Assembly (NCBI GenBank): GCA_965205165.1
Contig: OZ242037.1
Span: 1,674,001 to 1,738,000, forward strand
DNA from: CBDESM01 sp965205165
GTDB lineage: Bacteria; Chloroflexota; Dehalococcoidia; Bin125
Length of the DNA stretch: 64,000 bases
Direction: 5' to 3'
Program-made: the position numbers and the translations under genes
Notes under the pieces: generated by a model
Seen by the model: the letters and a program-made list of their open reading frames with translations, nothing else
Database searches by the model: none
Told to the model about the DNA's origin: nothing
In this document: positions 33,418 to 41,809 of the stretch, in pieces
How the letters are laid out: each line of letters opens with the position of its first letter
Position numbering within the stretch: the stretch's first letter is position 1

Positions 33418-34797
33418 ATGCTGACCGAAATCACCCTAGAAAACTTCCGCTGCTTCCACGAGCAACAAACTGCCCGCTTGGCCCCCCTCACCCTTTTGGT
33501 GGGCGAAAACAGCACCGGTAAGACATCCTTCCTAGCGCTGCTTCGAGCGCTAGCGGAGTTCGCCAACACTGGCGAGACCCCCAGATTTACCGAACCGCCA
33601 TATGAACTCGGCTCGTTTGCGGACATTATTCATCATACCGAAGGCAACCTCAGACCGCAATCCTTCGATGCTGGTTTCACAGCGATCTATCCTCGTCGTG
33701 GGCCTGTGAAACCAAATGTTCCGATCTCTTTTTCCGTGACGTTTGAAGAGCATGCTGCTACACCTGTGCCTGTCAGACGAAGAATCTCACATGATGAAGC
33801 ATGGATCGAAGATCGCTTAATTCAGAAAGCGAACTATAGTATTATATGCCATACTCGCCGTGGCGACTGGAGTATCCCGTTTCGCCGCTTCGAAGCAGAG
33901 TACGGTGAACTAGGCGACTACAGTCGTACCTTGAGCACCGCATTGCGGCCTCTTCGATGGCCCGGTGTTCAGCATGCAGATATAGATATCGATCTTTTCC
34001 ATCCAATCGCGGCTTCACCTAAGATCGCCGAAGCGGACATTATTGAGCTTCGGAATGTTGCAGAACGTTATTTTTTTAGTTACCGTGGACAAATAAGCGA
34101 TCATACATATGCCGGAGCTCCGATCCGATCGCAACCACAACGCACATACCGCCCATCTCGCCCAACTCCAGATCCGGAAGGAAATTACATTCCTTCGTAT
34201 TTTGCTGATCTTTCAGTTCGAGACCCCAAGGAATGGCAAATTCTCAAAGGTGAACTTGAAAAATTTGGGAGAGATGCTGGGCTATTCGACTCAATCGGTA
34301 TCATGCAGTATGGCGAGGCAGGTAGCGGTCCGTTCGAAATCCAAATCTATCAAGGAGACAACAAACCTCAGCGTGCGAGAAATTTGATCGACATGGGATA
34401 CGGGGTGAGTCAGGTCTTGCCAATAATCACAGAGTTACAGCGCCCAATTCCACGACGAAGCACATCAACACAATATCTGCTACAGCAACCGGAAGTTCAC
34501 CTGCATCCAAGTGCTCAAGCCGCACTCGGATCGCTCCTGTGTAACCTTGCATCCGAGCAGAGACAGCTGTTCGTGGAGACTCACAGCGATTATATCGTGG
34601 ATCGTATACGATGGGATGTCCGTGATGGTCGGACAAATCTTCAAGAGAAGGATGTGTCAATCCTCTATTTCGAACGACGAGGCACGGATGTCATGATTCA
34701 TTCACTGGAACTAGATGAAGAAGGCCAAGTTAACGGGCAACCAGAGAGTTACCGAAAATTCTTCACGGCCGAAGTTCGACGCCAGCTGGATCTCTGA
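33418..34797 (+). CDS. AAA ATPase of the OLD/ABC-like (DUF3696-type) group, putative defence protein
   Basis: A 459-residue P-loop ATPase: ITLENFRCF at the N-terminus, Walker A GENSTGKTS (29-37), then a long insertion, MGYGVSQVLPIITEL, Walker B with LLQQPEVHLHP, and ETHSDYIVDRIRWDV. This is the RecF/OLD-like layout seen in many anti-phage ATPases; no Toprim nuclease domain is attached. The next gene, overlapping region aside, encodes a PIN nuclease starting 2 bp after its stop, so the effector is in trans. Base composition is much more A/T-rich than ilvD upstream, indicating transfer. Confidence 0.87.
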   Translation: MLTEITLENFRCFHEQQTARLAPLTLLVGENSTGKTSFLALLRALAEFANTGETPRFTEPPYELGSFADIIHHTEGNLRPQSFDAGFTAIYPRRGPVKPNVPISFSVTFEEHAATPVPVRRRISHDEAWIEDRLIQKANYSIICHTRRGDWSIPFRRFEAEYGELGDYSRTLSTALRPLRWPGVQHADIDIDLFHPIAASPKIAEADIIELRNVAERYFFSYRGQISDHTYAGAPIRSQPQRTYRPSRPTPDPEGNYIPSYFADLSVRDPKEWQILKGELEKFGRDAGLFDSIGIMQYGEAGSGPFEIQIYQGDNKPQRARNLIDMGYGVSQVLPIITELQRPIPRRSTSTQYLLQQPEVHLHPSAQAALGSLLCNLASEQRQLFVETHSDYIVDRIRWDVRDGRTNLQEKDVSILYFERRGTDVMIHSLELDEEGQVNGQPESYRKFFTAEVRRQLDL

Positions 34798-34798
34798 C

Positions 34799-35284
34799 AT
34801 GTGTGCCATCGTTGATGCCAGTGGCGCGAACGATGTGTTCGGTAAGAACCGCCCAGAGATCGGGAGTACGTTTTTTGATTGGATCAACGATCATGGTCGC
34901 ATTCTGACTGGCGGAAAACTAACAATGGAGATCGGTGATCTGTGCCCACGCTTTCTCGAGTGGGCGAAAGAAGCTGAAAGGACAGGTAAATTAAAAAGAA
35001 TGAGTCACTCGAAAATTCACAGAGAGATAACCGAAGTCATCAAGCGTAAGCATGGTGGTTCTCCTTTGAACGATGCCCATATACTCGCCATTGCCCGCCT
35101 AGGCGGAGCGCGACTGTTGTATGCAAACGATAAAGACTTGTTGGAAAACTTTGTCGATTCGCACCTTGTCTCGCGTCCACAAGGTGACACATTGACGAGC
35201 CTCACTGGGGGCCGCGTCACCGATGAAGATCGAGAAATATTGGAGCGAGCAACAGAGAGATGTCGCCGGCAGAAGTCCGGGTAA
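34799..35284 (+). CDS. PIN-domain nuclease partner of the ATPase
   Basis: A 161-residue PIN-like protein starting 1 bp after the ATPase stop. Acidic residues at expected places: Asp6 in IVDASGAND, Glu44 region, Asp92 in NDAHILAIARLGG and Asp111/Asp113 in LLYANDKDLLENF, the C-terminal part being a clear PIN signature. PIN domains cleave RNA. An open frame extends upstream inside the ATPase gene, but ATG 34799 gives a normal PIN length. With the ATPase it looks like a sensor-effector pair; a toxin-antitoxin role is the alternative. Confidence 0.78.
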   Translation: MCAIVDASGANDVFGKNRPEIGSTFFDWINDHGRILTGGKLTMEIGDLCPRFLEWAKEAERTGKLKRMSHSKIHREITEVIKRKHGGSPLNDAHILAIARLGGARLLYANDKDLLENFVDSHLVSRPQGDTLTSLTGGRVTDEDREILERATERCRRQKSG

Positions 35285-35302
35285 GACTAAAATAGCACCT
35301 CC

Positions 35303-36658
35303 CTACCCTGCCACCGTCTCATACGCCCCCGCCACTTGGCACACCGTCGCCTCGTCCCAGTGCCGCCCGCCGATCATCAGCCCGATCGGCAAACCCTTCT
35401 CGTCAAACCCGCATGGCACCGAAATCGCTGGAATCCCCGTCACGTCAAACGGCGCCGTCAGCCTCGCCAGCTCCGCAGTCGGATCCCCGTCTTCGATCAG
35501 CGGCGCAGTCCGCGAACAAGTCGGCGACACCAGAACATCGACTTGCTCCAGCACACCCCGCGTCTCCTCGATGAACTTCCGCCGCAATCGCTGGTCGTTG
35601 ATGTAATCGACCGCGCTCACCGTGAGCCCCGCCTCGATCCGTGGCAGGATGTCGCCGTATTCGTCCCGCCGCTCGCGCAGCCACTTCTCGTGGTAGGCCG
35701 CCGCCTCCGCGATGATCGTCAGGCCGCGCCCGCTCCCCGTCTGCAGCGGCAACTCGACCTCTTCCACCACCGCGCCCAGCCCGCGCAGCACATCGACCGC
35801 CTCCGTGCATGCCGTCGCGACTTCGTCGTCCACTCCGTCCCACAGCATCTTCGTCGCCAGCCCGATCTTGAGCCCGGAGATCTCCTCGCCCAACTTCGCC
35901 GCCGCGTCGTCCACCGGCCGCTCCGCGCTGCCGGGGTCCGCCGGGTCGTGCCCCGCGATCGCGTTCAGCACCAGCGCCGCGTCCTCCACCGTCTTCGCCA
36001 GCGGCCCCACGTGGTCCAGCGTCCACGAGAGCGGCAGCACGCCCGCCCGCGAGACGCGACCGTACGTCCCCATCAGCCCGACCACGCCGCACAGCGACGC
36101 CGGTATCCGGATGCTCCCGCCCGTGTCCGACCCCAGCGCCGCCAGCGACGAACCGACCGCGACCGACGCCCCGCTGCCGCCGCTGCTCCCGCCCGGCGAG
36201 CGCTCTTCATCCCACGGATTCCGCACCGCCCCGAAATGCGGATTCCGGCTCGTCGTCCCGAACGCGAACTCGTGCAGGTTCAGCTTCCCCGGCATCACCG
36301 CGCCCGCCTCCTGCAGCTTGCGGTACACAGTCGCGTCCGCCTCCGGCACCCGCTCCCGCAGGAAGCCCGATCCTCCCGTCGTCGCAATCCCCGCCGTGTC
36401 CACCAAGTCCTTCAGCGCCACCGGAATCCCGTGCAGCGGCCCCAGGTCGCGCCCGTCCCGCAGCGCCGCGTCCGCCTCCGCCGCCTGTTCCCGCGCCAAG
36501 TCCCCCGTCACCGTGATGTACGCGTTCAGCCGCGGCTCCGTCTCCGCGATCCGCCCCAGCACCGACTCCGTCAGCCCCGCCACCGTCAACGATCCGTCCC
36601 GCAGCGCCGCCCCCGCCTCGACGATCGTCAACTCATGCGGCTGCCGCTCCCCGGCCAT
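35303..36658 (-). CDS. amidase-signature family hydrolase (AtzE/GatA-like)
   Basis: A 451-residue amidase with the Ser-cisSer-Lys triad: Lys83 in PVALKDLVDT, the cis-Ser in SPGGSSGGSGAS (about 158-159) and nucleophile Ser182 in GSDTGGSIRIP. It hydrolyses an amide of unknown identity. A 65-residue AtzG/GatC-like protein is encoded 3 bp upstream, the arrangement of AtzG-AtzE biuret-type hydrolases; in GatCAB the companion GatB would be present, and it is not here. A transamidosome role is therefore less likely. Confidence 0.88.
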   Translation of the reverse strand: MAGERQPHELTIVEAGAALRDGSLTVAGLTESVLGRIAETEPRLNAYITVTGDLAREQAAEADAALRDGRDLGPLHGIPVALKDLVDTAGIATTGGSGFLRERVPEADATVYRKLQEAGAVMPGKLNLHEFAFGTTSRNPHFGAVRNPWDEERSPGGSSGGSGASVAVGSSLAALGSDTGGSIRIPASLCGVVGLMGTYGRVSRAGVLPLSWTLDHVGPLAKTVEDAALVLNAIAGHDPADPGSAERPVDDAAAKLGEEISGLKIGLATKMLWDGVDDEVATACTEAVDVLRGLGAVVEEVELPLQTGSGRGLTIIAEAAAYHEKWLRERRDEYGDILPRIEAGLTVSAVDYINDQRLRRKFIEETRGVLEQVDVLVSPTCSRTAPLIEDGDPTAELARLTAPFDVTGIPAISVPCGFDEKGLPIGLMIGGRHWDEATVCQVAGAYETVAG

Positions 36659-36661
36659 CGC

Positions 36662-36859
36662 TCACGCCCCTCCGTCGAAGCGCAGCCCGAACGCCGGCTC
36701 CGTCTCGCCCAGATCGACCCGCTCCCGATCGCGCGAACGCGCCCGGATCACCCGCTCCACCAGCGGCGCCATCTCCGCCAGCCGCTCCTCCGAAGGCGCC
36801 TCGCCCAGCGCCTCCGCCAGCGCCCGCAGAGCCGTCTTCGCCGCTTCCGTCTCCGCCAT
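36662..36859 (-). CDS. AtzG/GatC-like small amidase partner
   Basis: A 65-residue acidic helical protein (ALRALAEALGEAPSEERL, then PLVERVIRARSRDRERVDL) ending in ETEPAFGLRF, the pattern of small GatC/AtzG-like subunits that clamp amidases. Strong support for being a gene: GGAGG 7 bp before the ATG, a TATACT -10 box at 36884-36889, and a 3-bp gap to the amidase start. Assignment to the family is by size, shape and context. Confidence 0.65.
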   Translation of the reverse strand: MAETEAAKTALRALAEALGEAPSEERLAEMAPLVERVIRARSRDRERVDLGETEPAFGLRFDGGA

Positions 36860-36883
36860 CGCGCCGCCTCCGAATCGCCCGCG

Positions 36884-36889
36884 AGTATA
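36884..36889 (-). promoter_or_regulatory. -10 box TATACT of the amidase operon
   Basis: Minus-strand CCTATACTCG, 25 bp before the ATG at 36859; back to back with the plus-strand -10 at 36920. Confidence 0.5.
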
Positions 36890-36919
36890 GGCCGCTCCAT
36901 CCACCTCCGCGCCTGCCTC

Positions 36920-36925
36920 TATCCT
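36920..36925 (+). promoter_or_regulatory. -10 box TATCCT of the enoyl-CoA hydratase gene
   Basis: Context CTATCCTGC, 33 bp before the ATG at 36959, with AGGAGG in the leader. Confidence 0.5.
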
Positions 36926-36958
36926 GCCGCCAACGCGCACCGAACGCAGGAGGCAGCC

Positions 36959-37747
36959 ATGGCCGATGAAGTCCTGTTCGACATCCACGAGCGGGTGGCC
37001 ACCATCACGCTCAACCGCCCGGACAAGATGAACACCATCAACGCCGCACTCGGCTCGCAGCTGATCGAATCGCTCCTCGAAGTCCGCAACAACGACGCGA
37101 TCCGCGCCGCCGTCATCACCGGCGCGGGCGACCGCGCCTTCTGCGCCGGCGCCGACCTCACCCAAGGCGACGGCCCCGCCGCCAGCGCCGGACCGGCCGG
37201 CCACTTCCAGACCGACGCGCGCCCCCGCTTCGACGAGTTCGACGCCAAGAAGCCGCTGATCGCCGCCATCAACGGCCACGCCCTCGGCGGCGGCTTCGAA
37301 ATCGCCCTCGTCTGCGACCTCCGCATCGGCGCTGAAAACGAGCGCGCGCGCCTCGGCCTGCCCGAAATCACGCTCGGCTTCTTCCCACTCGCCGGCGGCC
37401 CCATGCGCCTCCCCCGCGCCATCCCGCAGGCCTACGCCAACGAAATGCTCTTCCTCGGCCGCCGCCTCGACATGCAGACCGCCCTCCAATGGGGCCTGAT
37501 CAGCCGCCTCGTCCCCCAGGACCAGCTGCTCCCCACCGCCCAGGAGATGGCCGGCCAGATCGCCGGCTACGCCCCCATCGCCGTCCGCGCCCTCAAGGAA
37601 CTCATCTACGCGCAGACCGACATGACCCTCGACCAAGCCAACCGCTTCGGCGCGAGCCTCCGCTGGATCGTCGGCCAAACCGCCGACTCCAAAGAAGGCC
37701 CCCGCGCCTTCGCCGAACGCCGCACCCCCGAATTCAAAGGCGAGTAG
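36959..37747 (+). CDS. enoyl-CoA hydratase/isomerase family protein
   Basis: A 262-residue crotonase: VATITLNRPDKMNTIN, the oxyanion-hole pair around FCAGADLTQ (Cys-Ala-Gly-Ala-Asp) and GHALGGGFEIALVCDLR. The first catalytic Glu position (GGGFE) is present; the second falls in LGLPEITLGFFP, where Glu is also present, so hydratase activity is plausible. AGGAGG precedes the ATG. Upstream partner genes are unrelated; the next gene is an unrelated nuclease. Confidence 0.9.
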   Translation: MADEVLFDIHERVATITLNRPDKMNTINAALGSQLIESLLEVRNNDAIRAAVITGAGDRAFCAGADLTQGDGPAASAGPAGHFQTDARPRFDEFDAKKPLIAAINGHALGGGFEIALVCDLRIGAENERARLGLPEITLGFFPLAGGPMRLPRAIPQAYANEMLFLGRRLDMQTALQWGLISRLVPQDQLLPTAQEMAGQIAGYAPIAVRALKELIYAQTDMTLDQANRFGASLRWIVGQTADSKEGPRAFAERRTPEFKGE

Positions 37748-37785
37748 CGGGCCGGCGACCAATCTCGCGGGAGAAAGGCAGACCA

Positions 37786-38898
37786 GTGGAACTTCACGAT
37801 CAGCTCGTGGCACTCGCCCAGCGGCTTCCCAGCCTCCAAGGCAGTCTGCAGACCGAGGAGGCCACCAAGCACGCACTGGTGCTGCCGTTCATCGCGGCGC
37901 TCGGCTACAACGTGTTCGACCCCGCCCAAGTCATCCCGGAGTACGTCGCCGATGTCGCTGGCCTGAAGGGCGAGAAGGTCGATTACGTGCTCATGCACGA
38001 CGGCGTGCCAGCGGTGCTGATCGAGTGCAAACAGGCGAATGTTGAGCTGCTTGACCGCCACCTTGCTCAGATCTCGCGGTACTTCACTCGAACGCCAGCC
38101 AAGATCGGCGTCCTCACGAACGGCATCGTGTACCGGTTCTTCACGGACCTTACCGAGCCGAATGTGATGGACGATGAGCCGTTCCTCGCCTTGGACCTCC
38201 GCCAACTAGATACGGACGCGGTCAAGGAGCTTCACCGAATCACGCACGATCGCCTCGATCTGGACGGGATGGTCGAGGCCGCACGCGAGCTCTCGTATCT
38301 CAACGGCATGCAAGCAGTGCTTGCACGGCAGTTGACGGAGCCCGACGAAGATCTGGTTCGGTGGCTGGCCGGGCAGGTGTACAACGGCAGGCTCACAGAG
38401 TCGGTCCGTGCCGAGTTCGCCGAGAGAACGAAGAATGCCTTCCGCTCTCTGATCAACGATCGCGTGAATGAGCTCGTAAAGCGCGCCGCTGAATTCCAGA
38501 AGGCCGACTCGGCCGCCGACGCTGATCTAGAGGAAGAGATCGGCGGAGCCGACGAGGACGATCTGGACCCGGACGACGAAGGCGACGGCATCGTCACGAC
38601 TGTGGAGGAGATGGAGGCCCTCGACCTGATTCGGGCGATCTTGGCAGACACAATCAGCGCCGATCGCGTGGTGATGCGCGACAACAAGGCCTACTGCGCC
38701 ATCCTCCTCGACGACAACAACCGCAAGCCGCTGGTCCGATTGCGGTTCGGCAAGCGCAAGAAGGTCATCGGGCTGTTCGACGCCGAGAAGAACGAGACCA
38801 AGTACCCCATCAGGTCGCTCAACGAGCTGTACCGATACCATGATGAGCTGTGCGAGACCGTCGCGCGCTACGACGAGAATCGAGCAGACGATGACTGA
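37786..38898 (+). CDS. solitary HsdR-N-type (PD-(D/E)xK) nuclease-domain protein
   Basis: A 370-residue protein. Residues 25-130 match the N-terminal endonuclease domain of type I restriction HsdR: FIAALGYNVFDPAQVIPEY, then KVDYVLMHDGVPAVLIECKQ with Asp66 and Glu80-x-Lys82. There is no helicase domain. The middle is helical and the region 245-280 is a long acidic run (ADADLEEEIGGADEDDLD). The C-terminal about 80 residues (VVMRDNKAYCAILLDDNNRK, RFGKRKKVIGLFDAEKNE) form a separate beta-rich domain found in related stand-alone proteins. GTG start with GGGAGAAAGG upstream. Its stop overlaps the next start by 8 bp. Confidence 0.75.
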   Translation: MELHDQLVALAQRLPSLQGSLQTEEATKHALVLPFIAALGYNVFDPAQVIPEYVADVAGLKGEKVDYVLMHDGVPAVLIECKQANVELLDRHLAQISRYFTRTPAKIGVLTNGIVYRFFTDLTEPNVMDDEPFLALDLRQLDTDAVKELHRITHDRLDLDGMVEAARELSYLNGMQAVLARQLTEPDEDLVRWLAGQVYNGRLTESVRAEFAERTKNAFRSLINDRVNELVKRAAEFQKADSAADADLEEEIGGADEDDLDPDDEGDGIVTTVEEMEALDLIRAILADTISADRVVMRDNKAYCAILLDDNNRKPLVRLRFGKRKKVIGLFDAEKNETKYPIRSLNELYRYHDELCETVARYDENRADDD

Positions 38899-40081
38899 CC
38901 GCCTCCCCCTCGAAGACCTGTTCGTCCTCGACCTCACCCGCGCACGCGCCGGGCCCACCGCCACGCGCCAGCTCGGCGACTGGGGCGCAGACGTGCTCAA
39001 AATCGAGCAGCCCGCCGCCAAGGGCGCGGCCGACGGCATCACCGGCGACCGCGAATCCAGCGACTTCCTCAACCTCCACCGCAACAAGCGCTCGCTCGGC
39101 CTCAACCTCAAGGAGCCCGAAGCCCGCGACATCTTCATGCGCCTCGCCGAACGCGCCGATGTCGTCGTCGAAAACTACCGGCCCGACGTCAAGCGCCGCC
39201 TCGGCATCGACTACGAAGCCGTCAGCGCCGTCAACCCCCGCATCATCTACGGCTCGATCTCCGGCTTCGGCCAAGACGGGCCCTACGAGCGACGGCCCGG
39301 CGTCGACCAGATCGCGCAGGGCCTCGGCGGCCTCATGTCCGTCACCGGACTGCCCGGCGGCGGACCCGTCCGCGTCGGCATACCGATCGCCGACCTCTGC
39401 GCCGGTAACTTCCTCGCCCAGGCCATACTGATCGCGCTGATCGACCGCGGGCGCACCGGCAAGGGCCAGTGGGTGCACACATCCCTGCTCGAAGCGCAGA
39501 TCGCGATGATGGATCTGCAAGCAACACGCTGGCTGATCGATGCTGAAGTGCCCGGCCAAGCCGGCAACGACCATCCCACCCTGATGCCGACCGGCGTCTA
39601 CGAAACCAGCGACGGCCACATCAACATCGCCGCCGCCGGCGGCCTGCTCTACGAGCGCATGTGCCAAGCCATCGGCTCGCCCGAACTGATTGACCACCCG
39701 GACTACGCCACCACCGTCCAGCGCAGCGACAACCGAGACGCGCTCAACGCGGCGATCAATTCAAAAACCCGCGCCAAGACCAGCGCCGAATGGATCGACA
39801 TACTCAACGAAGCCGGCGTCCCCTGCGGCCCGATCTACGACGTCGAGCAGACCTTCGCCGACGAACAGGTGCGGCACCTCGGCCAAGCCCGCCCCGCGCC
39901 CCACCACGAGCGCGGCGAAGTGACCATCGTCGGCCAGCCGATCAACCTCACCGCAACCCCGCAACCCGCAAGCATGCGGCTGCCATGCCCCCAACTCGGC
40001 GAGCATACCGACGATGTGCTCGCCGGGCTCGGATACGACCAAGCGCAGATCGCCGACCTCCATGAGCGCGGCATCGTCTGA
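38891..40081 (+). CDS. CaiB/BaiF family III CoA-transferase
   Basis: A 396-residue protein with LEDLFVLDLTRARAGPTATRQLGDWGADVLKIE split across 7-40, LHRNKRSLGLNLK (62-74), VVVENYRPDV and catalytic Asp168 in PIADLCAGN, followed by RGRTGKGQWVHTSLLE. An enoyl-CoA hydratase follows 18 bp later, so the pair may activate a carboxylic acid to a CoA thioester and hydrate it; the substrate is unknown. It overlaps the upstream nuclease gene by 8 bp, unlike a functional operon. Confidence 0.9.
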   Translation: MTDRLPLEDLFVLDLTRARAGPTATRQLGDWGADVLKIEQPAAKGAADGITGDRESSDFLNLHRNKRSLGLNLKEPEARDIFMRLAERADVVVENYRPDVKRRLGIDYEAVSAVNPRIIYGSISGFGQDGPYERRPGVDQIAQGLGGLMSVTGLPGGGPVRVGIPIADLCAGNFLAQAILIALIDRGRTGKGQWVHTSLLEAQIAMMDLQATRWLIDAEVPGQAGNDHPTLMPTGVYETSDGHINIAAAGGLLYERMCQAIGSPELIDHPDYATTVQRSDNRDALNAAINSKTRAKTSAEWIDILNEAGVPCGPIYDVEQTFADEQVRHLGQARPAPHHERGEVTIVGQPINLTATPQPASMRLPCPQLGEHTDDVLAGLGYDQAQIADLHERGIV

Positions 40082-40099
40082 CCGGAACAGGAGCACCCG

Positions 40100-40900
40100 A
40101 TGAAAAACGAAATCACCCTCGACACCGACAAGATGCAGGCCTGGTCCGAAGACGGCATCGGCTGGATGGTGTTCAACAACCCCGCCCGCCACAACGCGCT
40201 CAGCCTCGAAATGCAGCGCGTCGTGCCGACCATCCTCGGCGCATTCCGCGACGACGACAGCGTCCGCGTCGTGGTCATGCGCGGCGCAGGCGACAAGGCG
40301 TTCATCAGCGGCGCCGACATCTCCGAGTTCGAATCGCGCCGCAGCGACCCCGAAACCATCGCCAAGTTCGACAAAATCTCCGCCGACGCCAGCCATGCCT
40401 ACACCGACCTCGACAAGCCGATCATCGGCATGATCCGCGGCTGGTGCATGGGCGGCGGACTGCTCACCGCACTCCGCGCCGACCTCCGCATCGCCTCCGA
40501 CGACTCCCGCTTCGGCATCCCCGCCGCCCGCCTCGGCCTCGGCTACGGCTACGGCGGCGTCAAGTCCCTGATCGACCTGATCGGCCGACCCGCCACCGAG
40601 GAAATCCTGATCACCGCCAAGCGCTTCAACGCCGAAGACGCCCAGCGCTGGGGCCTCGTCAACCGCGTCGTCCCCGCCCAGGACCTCGAAGCCGAAGTCA
40701 AGGACCTCGCCGCCACCATCGCCGACAACGCCCCCCTCACCCTCAAGGCCCTCCGCTACGCCATCGCCCAATACCACAAGCCCGAACCCGACCTCGAAGG
40801 CGCGGAACGCCTGGCCGCCGCCTGCTTCGCCAGCGAGGACTACAAAGAAGGCCGCCAAGCCTTCATGCAAAAGCGCCCCCCCAACTGGCAAGGCCGCTAG
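40100..40900 (+). CDS. enoyl-CoA hydratase/isomerase family protein
   Basis: A 266-residue crotonase: GIGWMVFNNPARHNALS, AFISGADISEFE and GWCMGGGLLTALRADLRIAS, with LGLGYGYGGVKSL at the second catalytic position. Both acidic positions of classical hydratases differ (Leu in GGGLL, Gly-Tyr in the second), so isomerase, decarboxylase or lyase chemistry is possible. AGGAG lies before the ATG. Co-transcribed with the CoA-transferase. Confidence 0.88.
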   Translation: MKNEITLDTDKMQAWSEDGIGWMVFNNPARHNALSLEMQRVVPTILGAFRDDDSVRVVVMRGAGDKAFISGADISEFESRRSDPETIAKFDKISADASHAYTDLDKPIIGMIRGWCMGGGLLTALRADLRIASDDSRFGIPAARLGLGYGYGGVKSLIDLIGRPATEEILITAKRFNAEDAQRWGLVNRVVPAQDLEAEVKDLAATIADNAPLTLKALRYAIAQYHKPEPDLEGAERLAAACFASEDYKEGRQAFMQKRPPNWQGR

Positions 40901-40908
40901 ACGCTCTG

Positions 40909-40918
40909 GTACAAGTGT
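40909..40918 (+). promoter_or_regulatory. GTACAAGTGT motif, candidate LexA operator
   Basis: Identical 10-mer to the one at 10903-10912 beside the lexA promoter. Here it abuts the extended -10 of the four-gene operon, where a repressor would block RNA polymerase. The wider sequence GGTACAAGTGTGCT is close to a GTAC-N4-GTnC dyad. Confidence 0.4.
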
Positions 40919-40926
40919 GCTAGTGT
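40918..40926 (+). promoter_or_regulatory. extended -10 TGCTAGTGT of the PP-loop operon
   Basis: TGC plus TAGTGT, 19 bp before the ATG at 40946, with GAGGAGG between. Confidence 0.45.
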
Positions 40927-40945
40927 GACGCCCAGAGGAGGCAAG

Positions 40946-41809
40946 ATGGCCGTAAAGAGCACCTATCGGGCACTGAGCTTGGGAGCGGGCGTGCAGAGCA
41001 CCGTGCTCGCCCTCCTGCTCTCACGGGGTGACAGCCGGCTCCGAAAGCGCGGCTATCCGACACCGGACGTCGCGATTTTCGCCGACACCGGCTGGGAACC
41101 GCAGTACGTCTACCGCCATTTGGACTGGCTGACCGAGGAGCTCGCGTTCCCTGTCGAGATTGTGAGGGCGGGTGACCTGCGCGAGAACCTGCCGCGCGCC
41201 CGGACGCCGCAGGGCTACCGGTTCGTGGATGTGCCCCTCTTCACGGTCAACCCCGACGGCAAGAAGGGGATGCTCCGCCGCCAGTGCACGAACCACTACA
41301 AGGTCGCGCCGATCACCAAGGCGGTCCGTGAATGGGCGGGCGGCGTTCGAGGCCGCCCGTTCCCCCCCGATACGCGGGTTGAGATGTGGCTCGGCATCTC
41401 GACCGACGAGGTGCTCCGCATGAAGCCCAGCCGCGAGCACTGGATCGACCATCGCTGGCCGCTGATCGACCTGGACATGTCCCGCCAAGATTGTCTAGAC
41501 TGGTTCCATGCCCACTACCCGGACCGCCACCTCCCCCGCTCCGCCTGCGTCATCTGCCCCTTCCGGTCCGACGCGCATTGGGCCGAGCTCCGGGACGAGG
41601 AGCCCGAGAGCTACGCGGAAGCCGTGGCGTTCGACCGCTCGCTGCGCCAAGGCAGGAGTCGTCACGCGGTGCGCCGAGTCATCGATGGACGCCCGTATCT
41701 CCACGCTTCCCGGCGCCCGCTGGACACGGCGACCGTGGAAGGCTCGCAGGGCCCTGCCATCGACCTTGACGAGTTCGTCTCAGAGTGCGAAGGCATGTGC
41801 GGTGTCTGA
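40946..41809 (+). CDS. PP-loop (PAPS reductase-like) ATPase
   Basis: A 287-residue adenine-nucleotide alpha-hydrolase-fold protein. SLGAGVQST (11-19) is the PP-loop that binds ATP, and VAIFADTGWEP follows as in PAPS-reductase relatives. Conserved cysteines Cys114 (RRQCTNHYK), Cys183, Cys201/Cys204 (SACVICPFR) and a C-terminal C-x3-C suggest a metal or Fe-S site and sulfur or nucleotide chemistry. Relatives in defence loci include DndC (DNA phosphorothioation). GAGGAGG precedes ATG 40946. Its end overlaps the helicase start by 8 bp, so it is the first gene of the operon, though its base composition is GC-rich while the rest is not. Confidence 0.82.
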   Translation: MAVKSTYRALSLGAGVQSTVLALLLSRGDSRLRKRGYPTPDVAIFADTGWEPQYVYRHLDWLTEELAFPVEIVRAGDLRENLPRARTPQGYRFVDVPLFTVNPDGKKGMLRRQCTNHYKVAPITKAVREWAGGVRGRPFPPDTRVEMWLGISTDEVLRMKPSREHWIDHRWPLIDLDMSRQDCLDWFHAHYPDRHLPRSACVICPFRSDAHWAELRDEEPESYAEAVAFDRSLRQGRSRHAVRRVIDGRPYLHASRRPLDTATVEGSQGPAIDLDEFVSECEGMCGV

